NCBI GenBank assembly: GCA_035762175.1
Contig: DASTPP010000090.1
Span: forward strand, 1 to 21,334
Direction of reading: 5' to 3'
From: DASTPP01 sp035762175
Lineage (GTDB): Bacteria > Myxococcota_A > Polyangia > Polyangiales > Polyangiaceae
Length of the DNA stretch: 21,334 nt
The translations under genes were made by a program, and so were the position numbers. Shown here one piece after another: positions 8,489 to 14,356 of this stretch. Within the stretch, counting starts at the first letter, position 1, and each line of letters begins with the position of its first letter. The notes under the pieces were generated by a model that saw nothing but the letters and a program-made list of their open reading frames with translations, ran no database searches and was not told the DNA's origin.

Positions 8489-9845
8489 GGCTCGCCCCCG
8501 AGAGGAACGCGTGGATGGCCCGCGCCGCCGCCTTGCCCTCGGCGGCCGCGTAGACGACCTCGGTGCCGCCGTTGCGGCAGTCGCCGCCGGCGTACCACTT
8601 GGGCCGGCCCGTGAAGCCGTGCCCGTCGGTGAGCACCCGGCCCCGCTCGACCTTGACGCCCCCGAGCCGCGCGAGCTGGTCGCCGAGCTTCGACTGGCCG
8701 ATGGCGACGAGCACGAGGTCGGCTTCGACCGCGAAGTCGGCGTCGGGGACGGGCCGGCGCTCGTCGTCGAGGCGGTGGCAGAGCACGCGCTCGACCCGGC
8801 CCGCCCCCTCGAACGCCACCGGCTGCGCCCGCCACTCGGCCCGCGCGCCCTCGACCTTGGCGGCCTTCCATTCGTGGGCGTAGCCGCTCATTTTGTCTTC
8901 GGTGCCGCGGTAGATCATCGTCACCTCGGCGATGCCGAGGCCGAGCAGCTCGCGCACCGCGTCGAGCGCCGTGTTGCCCCCGCCGACGACCGCCGCGCGG
9001 CGCACGCCGGCGCTCACCCGGCCGAGCTTCATGCGCTCGATCCAATCGACGGCGCCCTCGACGCCCGCCAGGGCCTCGCCCGGCACCCCGAGCCGCGAGT
9101 CGGCGCCGAGCCCCGCGCCGAAGAAGACCGCGTCGTGCGCGCGCTCGAGCTCGTCGAGCGAGATGTCTTCGCCCACCGCCACGCCCGCCTTCACCTCGAC
9201 GCCGCCGATCGACAAGACCCACTCGACCTCGTCGAGGCTGCGGTCGGCGCGCATCTTGTAGGGCGCGACGCCCGTCGTGTTCAGCCCGCCGAGCGCCTCG
9301 CGCTTTTCGTAGATCGTCACCCGGTGCCCGAAGCGCCGGAGCTCGTGCGCCGCCGCCAGGCTCGCCGGGCCCGCGCCGACCAGCCCCACCGACTTGCCCG
9401 TGTCGGGCCCGGCCGCGAAGAACTCGTAGCCCCGCTCGTAGGCGCGGTCGGTCGCGTAGCGCTGCAGCTTGCCGATCTGAATCGGCGGCTGCCCCAGGTG
9501 GTTGTAGACGCAGTCGCCGACGCAGAGCACCTCGACCGGGCAGACCCGGGCGCAGCTCATGCCCAAGATGTTCGCCTCGAAGATGGTCTTGGCCGACCCG
9601 CGGACGTTGTCGCTCGCGATCTTGCGGATGAACTGCGGAATGTCGATGTGCGTCGGGCAGGCGCGCACGCAGGGCGCGTCGGTGCAGTAAAGGCAGCGGT
9701 TCGCCTCGGCGAGGGCCTGGTCGCGCGTGTACTCGCCTTTGTAGTCGCCGAAGGCGGTCTCGGACCGCTCTTGGGGGATACGCTCGGAAAGCGTTAGCCC
9801 GCTCGGCCGCGGCGCCGGGCCGGCCCCCGACCTCGGGTCAGCCAC
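8481..9845 (-). CDS. preT: NAD-dependent dihydropyrimidine dehydrogenase, electron-transfer subunit PreT
   Basis: This 454-aa flavoprotein corresponds to the N-terminal half of eukaryotic DPD and to the glutamate-synthase small-subunit family. It takes electrons from NAD(P)H through FAD and Fe-S centres to PreA. Two N-terminal cysteine groups, Cys51/54/59/63 (CLYCTDAPCVRAC) and Cys98/102/108/112 (CARVCPVEVLCVGDC), provide Fe-S ligands. FAD-binding GAGPAS is at 157-162 and the second dinucleotide motif VVGGGNTALD at about 286-295. A GGD motif near the C-terminus (WYAGGDCRNGG) completes the flavin site. The start is GTG 9845, which overlaps the end of the small upstream gene by 8 nt; AAGG lies just upstream. 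Its 3' end overlaps preA by 8 nt. A glutamate synthase beta-like alternative is excluded by the preA partner. Confidence 0.94.
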   Translation of the reverse strand: MADPRSGAGPAPRPSGLTLSERIPQERSETAFGDYKGEYTRDQALAEANRCLYCTDAPCVRACPTHIDIPQFIRKIASDNVRGSAKTIFEANILGMSCARVCPVEVLCVGDCVYNHLGQPPIQIGKLQRYATDRAYERGYEFFAAGPDTGKSVGLVGAGPASLAAAHELRRFGHRVTIYEKREALGGLNTTGVAPYKMRADRSLDEVEWVLSIGGVEVKAGVAVGEDISLDELERAHDAVFFGAGLGADSRLGVPGEALAGVEGAVDWIERMKLGRVSAGVRRAAVVGGGNTALDAVRELLGLGIAEVTMIYRGTEDKMSGYAHEWKAAKVEGARAEWRAQPVAFEGAGRVERVLCHRLDDERRPVPDADFAVEADLVLVAIGQSKLGDQLARLGGVKVERGRVLTDGHGFTGRPKWYAGGDCRNGGTEVVYAAAEGKAAARAIHAFLSGASHA

Positions 9846-10098
9846 TGACCTTACCCCAGGGCAGGCCGCCGTCGCCCGGCTCGCGCAAGAGCCACGCGCC
9901 CACCGTCATCGCCTCGAGGCGCCCGCGCAGGCACGCCTTGCACGCGAAGGGGCCGCCCGCGCCCTCGGCCGAGGTCGAGGCGACCGCGTCGACCTCTTGC
10001 TGACAAAAGTCGCAGCGCGCCGCCTGCGCCTCGTCGCGCGTCGCCGCGCCGTCGCGCACGCGCCCGCGACGCGCGATCCGAACTTCGATCCTGTTCAC
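9838..10098 (-). CDS. Small CxxC...CxxC (zinc-ribbon-like) protein heading the pyrimidine operon
   Basis: This 86-aa frame starts at GTG 10098 (VNRIEVRIARRG...) behind a strong GGGAGG Shine-Dalgarno 6 nt away. A longer version from GTG 10125 has no such site. Two CxxC pairs are seen, CDFC and CKAC, about 25 residues apart, the usual spacing of a small zinc ribbon or rubredoxin-like knuckle. No membrane segment or signal is visible. Its last 8 nt overlap the GTG of preT (GTGGCTGA), and it appears to be the first gene of the preT-preA-... unit. I do not recognise the family. A Zn- or Fe-binding accessory factor, a small regulator, or a protein only serving translational coupling are all possible. 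The conventional-looking ribosome-binding site, Cys pattern and overlap argue that it is real. Confidence 0.68.
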   Translation of the reverse strand: MNRIEVRIARRGRVRDGAATRDEAQAARCDFCQQEVDAVASTSAEGAGGPFACKACLRGRLEAMTVGAWLLREPGDGGLPWGKVSG

Positions 10099-10104
10099 CG
10101 ACGG

Positions 10105-10110
10105 CCTCCC
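10105..10110 (-). promoter_or_regulatory. Shine-Dalgarno GGGAGG for the small CxxC gene
   Basis: GGGAGG on the - strand lies 6 nt before GTG 10098. It is among the strongest ribosome-binding sites in the window and decides the start of the small gene over the upstream GTG 10125. Confidence 0.6.
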
Positions 10111-10121
10111 GAGATTGGTAC

Positions 10122-10146
10122 ACACCTCGCGGGCGGCGCGAGGTGT
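10122..10146. promoter_or_regulatory. Perfect 10-bp inverted repeat upstream of the pyrimidine operon (candidate operator)
   Basis: ACACCTCGCG and CGCGAGGTGT flank a 5-nt GGCGG spacer, centred about 36 nt upstream of the small gene's start on the - strand. It sits in the only sizeable gap upstream of the operon, where an operator or 5'-UTR hairpin would be expected. Directly beside it is GGTACACAC (10117-10125), whose reverse complement recurs at 12132-12140 upstream of the transporter gene. No regulator gene is in the window. Confidence 0.45.
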
Positions 10147-10323
10147 TCGGCACGCCCGGTGGCGAAGAGTCGGGTTTTACGCCCGCCTCGAGCCGCGCCG
10201 CAAGGGGGGAAGGGGGCCGGGGCTCCGTCGCGGCGCCCGCACGGCCTCGGCCCCGGGCCCTAACGCGCCGCAGCGATCACCGCGACGGCACGGCCGATTT
10301 GTTCTGCTCGAGGCGTCCGGGCG
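10147..10323. other. Non-coding gap between transporter and dehydrogenase operon, with a GC-rich imperfect inverted repeat
   Basis: This stretch lies between the transporter stop and the pyrimidine operon leader. Arms at 10212-10223 and 10250-10260 (GGGGGCCGGGGC against GCCCCGGGCCC) can pair with one bulge around a 26-nt loop, but no T-run follows. It probably contains the promoter of the operon on the - strand; I could not pick a convincing -35/-10 pair. No coding signal is seen. Confidence 0.35.
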
Positions 10324-11982
10324 TCACCCGCGCCCCTCCCGGAACCGCCTTCGCTCGCCCCACATCAGCAGCTCGTACGCGCCGGCCGCGCCGAAGGCGC
10401 CGACGAACCAGGCGTAGTCGTAGAGTACGGCCAAGGGCTTGACCACGAGGCCCACCCACGCGAGGGCGCAGCCCACGCCCGTCGCCACGAGCGCCTTCGT
10501 GTTCACGCCCGAGCCCCGGTAGAGCACGCGCTCGCCCGCGCGCCGGGAGGCCTCGCGGTACGCCGCGGGCGCGGCTTCGGCGGCCGCGGGCGCGGCGTTG
10601 CCGGCCGGCTCGCCGTAGGCGTAGAGCCCGTCGCGGCGGTAGAGGTCGGCGAGCCGGAGCTCGGCGCGGCGCACCAGCCAGTAGTCGGCCACGAGCACGC
10701 CCGCGATCGAGCCGAGGCCGCCCGAGTAGCCGAGCAGCCACTTGAAGATGTACCCGTTCGGGTCGGCGATGAGCTTCCAGGGGAGCATCAAGATGCCCAG
10801 GACGCCCGTGATGAGCCCCCCCGTCTTGAAGCTTATCTTGCCGGGCTTGATGTTGGCGAAGTCGTTCGCGGGCGAGACCACGTTGGCGGCGATGTTCACG
10901 CCGAGCGTCGCGACGACCACGGTGAACATCGAGACGGCGACGACGAGGCGGTTCTCGAAGCGGCCGACGAGCTCGACCGGGTCCCAGATGGCCTGGCCGT
11001 AGATGACCGCCGACGCGCTCGTGATGACGATGCCCATCATGGCGAAGACCGTCATCGTGGTCGGCAGCGCCACGACCTGCCCGACGGCCTGCTCGCGCTG
11101 CGAACGGCCGAAGCGGGTGAAGTCGGGCATGTTGAGCGAGAGCGTCGACCAGAAGCCGATCATGGCCGTCACGCTCGGCACGAACACGGGCCAGAACTCG
11201 GCGAACGTCTTGAACTTCCCTTCGTCCTGCATGATGGTGCCGAGCCCCGAGCAGCCGGGCGCGTCGCCGCAGCGCTCTTTCGCCTTCGCGACGGCCCACC
11301 AGACCAGCAGCGCGGTCATGACGAGCACGTAGGGCGCGGCCCAGTTCTCGACCTTGCGCACCAGCTCCATGCCTTTGTAGACGATGAGAATGTTGAGCGC
11401 CCAGAAGAGCAGGAAGCTCACCCACTCGGTCGGGTGGTGGCCGCCGAAGAGCCAGCTCGAGGCCGGGTCGGGCGCCCCGCCGAGCAGCGTCGGCCAGGCG
11501 GGCCAGACCGACCGGAAGAAGGTCTGCAGGGCCTGGCCGCCGATCCAGGCGTTGATGCCGAACCAGCCGCACGCCACGATGGCGCGCATGATGGCGGGCA
11601 CGTTCGCGCCGAACACGCCGTAGCTCGCCCGCGCGAACACGGGGAAGGGGATGCCGTACTTCGTGCCCGGGTGCGAATTCGCCAGGATGGGCGCGAGCAC
11701 GATGACGTTGCCGATGAGAATGGTCGCGAGCGCCTGCCGCCAGTTCATGCCCGCGCTGATGAGGCCCGCGGCCAGCATGTACGTGGGGATGCAGTGGGCC
11801 ATCGAGATCCACAGCGCCGCGAACGTGTACGTCGTCCAGGTGCGCCGCTCGACCCGCGTCGGCGCCAGGTCTTCGTTGTAGAGCGCCGGGTCGTCGAGCA
11901 CGACGTCTTCGCGCAGCTCGACCCGGCCGTCGGGCCGCTCGATTTGCTCGTCGCTCGCTGCAAGGGGCATGGCTTCGGCCAT
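10324..11982 (-). CDS. NCS1-family nucleobase:cation symporter (probable uracil/thymine permease)
   Basis: This 552-aa integral membrane protein belongs to the NCS1 family (Mhp1/FurE/PucI-like), with about 12 predicted helices starting near residue 50. The family opening YNEDLAPT...RTW is at about 35-49. Residues lining the substrate site in Mhp1 have clear counterparts: Trp146 and Gln150 in AWIGGQ (helix 3), Trp278 in GFWSTLSLNMPDFTR (helix 6), and the Asn in NIAANVVSPAND (about 363-367, helix 8). The loop at about 457-490 carries an extra Ala-rich insert. ATG 11982 is chosen because the 70 residues upstream are Arg/Pro-rich and unlike the family; ATG 11970 is a close alternative and neither has a strong Shine-Dalgarno. 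It lies 225 nt upstream of the catabolic operon on the same strand. Uracil or thymine is inferred from that; hydantoin or allantoin are alternatives. Confidence 0.9.
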   Translation of the reverse strand: MAEAMPLAASDEQIERPDGRVELREDVVLDDPALYNEDLAPTRVERRTWTTYTFAALWISMAHCIPTYMLAAGLISAGMNWRQALATILIGNVIVLAPILANSHPGTKYGIPFPVFARASYGVFGANVPAIMRAIVACGWFGINAWIGGQALQTFFRSVWPAWPTLLGGAPDPASSWLFGGHHPTEWVSFLLFWALNILIVYKGMELVRKVENWAAPYVLVMTALLVWWAVAKAKERCGDAPGCSGLGTIMQDEGKFKTFAEFWPVFVPSVTAMIGFWSTLSLNMPDFTRFGRSQREQAVGQVVALPTTMTVFAMMGIVITSASAVIYGQAIWDPVELVGRFENRLVVAVSMFTVVVATLGVNIAANVVSPANDFANIKPGKISFKTGGLITGVLGILMLPWKLIADPNGYIFKWLLGYSGGLGSIAGVLVADYWLVRRAELRLADLYRRDGLYAYGEPAGNAAPAAAEAAPAAYREASRRAGERVLYRGSGVNTKALVATGVGCALAWVGLVVKPLAVLYDYAWFVGAFGAAGAYELLMWGERRRFREGRG

Positions 11983-12206
11983 GATCTGGGCATACACCGG
12001 CCGGCGCCGAGCGTCGCCGGGCTGGCGCCGAGCGCCGCGAAAGCGGCCCGGTGAGGTCCGGGCCACCTCGACGGCGCCTTGCCAAGCGCTCGAGCGGGGG
12101 TCTTGAGCCCGCAGGACGCGCCCTGCAAGGCGTGTGTACCCCACACCTATGCCTACCGCCCTGGTCGGGAAGGCCGTCCAGGGGGGGCCCACCCGCCAGC
12201 CCGGCC
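11983..12206 (-). promoter_or_regulatory. Leader/promoter region of the transporter gene
   Basis: These 224 nt between the Uma2-type gene and the transporter hold no convincing gene. A GTGTG-TACCC-CACAC dyad lies at 12132-12146, and its GTGTGTACC half is the reverse complement of GGTACACAC at 10117-10125. On the - strand the local TAGGCATAGGT stretch (about 12143-12153) is one of the few A/T-richer spots and could be part of a promoter, but no confident -35/-10 pair was found. Confidence 0.35.
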
Positions 12207-13190
12207 TCAGCGCTTCTTTAGAGGGGCCCCGGCGGCACCTCGCGAGGGGCGCCGGGCAGCCCCACCCCGACGAGGCGCGCTCGGCTCGGGCCAGCGACGG
12301 GTCTGCTTCAGCACCAGGCGCAACGCCTCGAGCTCACCCAAACCCATCGCCTCGAGCTGGGCGTGCCGCGACGACGACAGCTTGATGCCCACGAGATCGC
12401 ACAGGTCGGCGATGGCCGTTCGAAGCCCCTTCGCCTCGCCCTCGACGCGGCCCTCGGCCTTTCCCTCGGCCCGGCCCTCGGCCCGCCCTTCGGCCCGGCC
12501 CTCGGCCCGCCCTTCGGCCCGGCCTTGCGCCTCGCCCTTTTGCCGCTCGTCGGCCAGCGCCGCCTCGAAGGCCGGCACCTTGCGCGCACGCAACGCCGCC
12601 ACCACCGCCTCGTCGCTCGCGGCCGCCTCGAGCAGGGCCCGCGTCGGCAGCGGCCGGACCAGGCAGCGGTCGTCGACGAGATCGTTCACGCCCATCGTTC
12701 GCCAGCCGTCGGTCTCGCGCGACCACTCGAGCATGCGCTTCTTGCCGACCAGGATGCAGAACACGCGGCGCACGCCCCGGCGCGAAAGCTCGCGCGCCTT
12801 GTCGGTCGGCACGCTCAGCGCCTGCTTGTCGGCCACCTCGAAGGCGAGCTCTTCGAGCCGGCGGCCGCCCGTCTTCGGGTCGGGCTCGGCGGCGAAGACG
12901 CTGGCGTCGGGGGCGAAGTCGCTCGTCTCGCCGGTGCGCGTGAGCATGTCGACGGCGGCGCTGTAGCCGGGCGCGACGTGCGCCTCGAGCACGTAGGCGA
13001 GCCGCGCGTGCGTCGTGGCGTGCGGGGGGTCGGCCGGCGCGGCGAAGAGCTCGATGCCGCGCAGGTACTCGAGCCGCGTCTCGGGCGGCGCCAGCCGGTC
13101 GTCGATGCGGGGCTGGCGGCGGGCGCGCGGGGGGCCGCCGCCCGCGCCGGACGTGGCCGAAGCCGAGGGGCGGGGGCCCGAGCGCGCCAT
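12207..13190 (-). CDS. Uma2-family PD-(D/E)XK nuclease-like protein with (RAEG)n repeats
   Basis: The 327-aa protein starts at ATG 13190. Residues about 38-185 match the Uma2/DUF820 fold, a restriction-endonuclease-like domain. Seen are RLEYLRGIELF at the N-terminal edge, His61, Pro94-Asp95 in DFAPDASVF, Glu118 and Lys122 in FEVADK, giving a PD...E-xxx-K variant of the nuclease core. The linker at 224-251 is seven tandem four-residue units (five RAEG, then KAEG and RVEG). After it comes a short helical domain (about 255-298), then a basic, low-complexity tail ending in KKR. Uma2 proteins are abundant in cyanobacteria and myxobacteria, often in many copies, and their role is unknown. There is no Shine-Dalgarno at this start. 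It stands alone between the release-factor-like gene and the transporter, with no partner methylase, so a classical restriction system is unlikely. Confidence 0.82.
   Translation of the reverse strand: MARSGPRPSASATSGAGGGPPRARRQPRIDDRLAPPETRLEYLRGIELFAAPADPPHATTHARLAYVLEAHVAPGYSAAVDMLTRTGETSDFAPDASVFAAEPDPKTGGRRLEELAFEVADKQALSVPTDKARELSRRGVRRVFCILVGKKRMLEWSRETDGWRTMGVNDLVDDRCLVRPLPTRALLEAAASDEAVVAALRARKVPAFEAALADERQKGEAQGRAEGRAEGRAEGRAEGRAEGKAEGRVEGEAKGLRTAIADLCDLVGIKLSSSRHAQLEAMGLGELEALRLVLKQTRRWPEPSAPRRGGAARRPSRGAAGAPLKKR
12438..12521 (-). repeat. 12-bp tandem repeat encoding (R/K)(A/V)EG units
   Basis: Seven in-frame 12-bp units, nearly all GGC/CGG-rich, encode RAEG, with a 24-bp higher-order periodicity from alternating GAGGGC and GAAGGG-type codons. 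The repeat keeps the reading frame, so unit gain or loss would change only linker length. Confidence 0.85.
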
Positions 13191-13292
13191 GACATCGACG
13201 GTAGCAGGGCGCGGCCGCGTCCGCGAGGGGCCGCGGCGGGCGAGCGGGCGGGGGCGGGAGGGGCGCATCGGGGGGGCCGGCCGGGCGGGCGC
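13191..13292. other. Gap after the vWA/DUF5682 cluster
   Basis: This gap of about 100 nt is very G-rich and separates the release-factor-like gene from the Uma2-type gene. A 7-bp inverted repeat CGCGGCC/GGCCGCG (13210-13216 and 13229-13235) is present without a T-run. It may mark the end of the upstream transcript, but the base composition makes chance pairing likely. Confidence 0.25.
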
Positions 13293-14348
13293 TCAGCGCC
13301 GCAGCCCCGCGACGCCGCCGTAGGCGCCGAGCGTCGCGCTCTCGAACACGGTCTCGATCTCGGCGCCGCAGGCCGCCGCCTGCGCGACGATGTGCTCTTC
13401 GAGCGGCGCGGCGCTGACGCTGGCGCCGCAGGCGACGCAGGCGGGGGGGGCGGGCAGCGTGCCGAGGTAGTCGCAGCCGTCGCAGACCCATCCCTTCAGG
13501 GGCAGATCTTGCAGCAGGTAGAGCTTCGCCAGCGTGCCCCGGTTGATGGCGTCGATGGTCTCGTCGACGCCGAGCGCGACGGGCTCGCCCGCCTCGTGCG
13601 CCGGGGCGAGCCTCGCAACGCCCTCTTCTTCGGCCCGCCGCTCGTGCGCCTGCTGCACGCGGTGGATCGAGATCAGGAACTCGGCATCGTCGGGCGCGAG
13701 CGCGCGGTCGACGCGGCCGATGACGCGCGCGGCGAGCCCCCGATCGAGGCCCGCTTCGAGCGCGTCGCGGGCCGCAGGCTCGCCGAGGAAGATGACGTGC
13801 AGGCTCGGCCGCTCGTGCACGCGGCGGTGCAGCTCGACGTTGAGCTCGGCGGCGAGCGAGCGGCCGTGCGAGGGGCGCAGCGGGTGATCGCTCTTGACGT
13901 CGCCGACCTCGAGCCCGACGACGCGCACGCCCCCGGGGCCGACGACGACGGCGACCGAGGCCTCGTACTCTTCGGCGAAGTAGAGCAGCTGCCCGGGGCG
14001 GGGGGCGCGGGCGAGCTCGGCGCTGTTCTCGAACGAGAAGCGCAGGCGCACCCTCTCGCGCAGCAGCGGCTCGGCGCTCAGAAAGAGCGCGAGGCCCTCG
14101 TAGCCCTCGGAGCGCGCCCGATCGATCTCGGCGGGCAGCGCCTCGAGCTCGTCCCGCACGAGGGCCGCGAGCCCGGCCGAGGCGCCGTCCGCGCGCGCGT
14201 CGAGCAGCGCTTCGCACTCGCGCCGGGCGAAGGCGAGGGCCTCGTCGTCGCGGCCCTTGGCGACGTCGAGGTAGAGGCTCAGCGCCAGGGTGTCGGGGCC
14301 CGAGCGCCAGTCGAACAGGGTGTGTAGCGTGTCGTAAACGCTCTTCAT
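13293..14348 (-). CDS. Bacterial eRF1-like (baeRF-type) protein with C-terminal zinc ribbon
   Basis: This 351-aa protein ends in a domain that closely follows domain 3 of archaeal/eukaryotic eRF1. It has an acidic VDETIDAINRGTLAKLYLLQDL stretch (261-282), a Cys4 zinc ribbon (Cys289, Cys292, Cys304, Cys307), LEEHIVAQAAACGAEIETVF (316-335) and the closing GGVAGLRR, like GGIAAxLR in eRF1. Its N-terminal part (1-150) is like the baeRF families, with LALSLYLDV near the start, and residues 151-230 resemble an eRF1 middle domain. I see no canonical GGQ or NIKS motif, so ordinary peptide release is not implied. A ribosome-associated rescue, RNA-binding or nuclease-like role is possible. ATG 14348 lies 8 nt after the stop of the 689-aa gene, whose TGA runs into the GAGG ribosome site, so the two are probably coupled. 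It is the last gene of the vWA/DUF5682 cluster. Confidence 0.8.
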   Translation of the reverse strand: MKSVYDTLHTLFDWRSGPDTLALSLYLDVAKGRDDEALAFARRECEALLDARADGASAGLAALVRDELEALPAEIDRARSEGYEGLALFLSAEPLLRERVRLRFSFENSAELARAPRPGQLLYFAEEYEASVAVVVGPGGVRVVGLEVGDVKSDHPLRPSHGRSLAAELNVELHRRVHERPSLHVIFLGEPAARDALEAGLDRGLAARVIGRVDRALAPDDAEFLISIHRVQQAHERRAEEEGVARLAPAHEAGEPVALGVDETIDAINRGTLAKLYLLQDLPLKGWVCDGCDYLGTLPAPPACVACGASVSAAPLEEHIVAQAAACGAEIETVFESATLGAYGGVAGLRR

Positions 14349-14356
14349 GGGGGGCC

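Noticed and set aside
10099..10125. Upstream GTG 10125 as start of the small CxxC protein
   Set aside because: No ribosome site precedes it, and the strong GGGAGG would lie inside the coding sequence. GTG 10098 is ideally spaced from it.
11983..12192. 70-residue N-terminal extension of the transporter
   Set aside because: It is Arg/Pro-rich and unlike NCS1 N-termini. Family similarity begins after ATG 11982.
12207..13190. Restriction-modification system
   Set aside because: The Uma2-type protein has a nuclease-like core, but no methyltransferase or specificity gene is near.
13210..13235. Hairpin CGCGGCC/GGCCGCG as a terminator of the vWA cluster
   Set aside because: The arms are short, the loop is 12 nt and no T-run follows. 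In a stretch this G/C-rich, such pairing is expected by chance.
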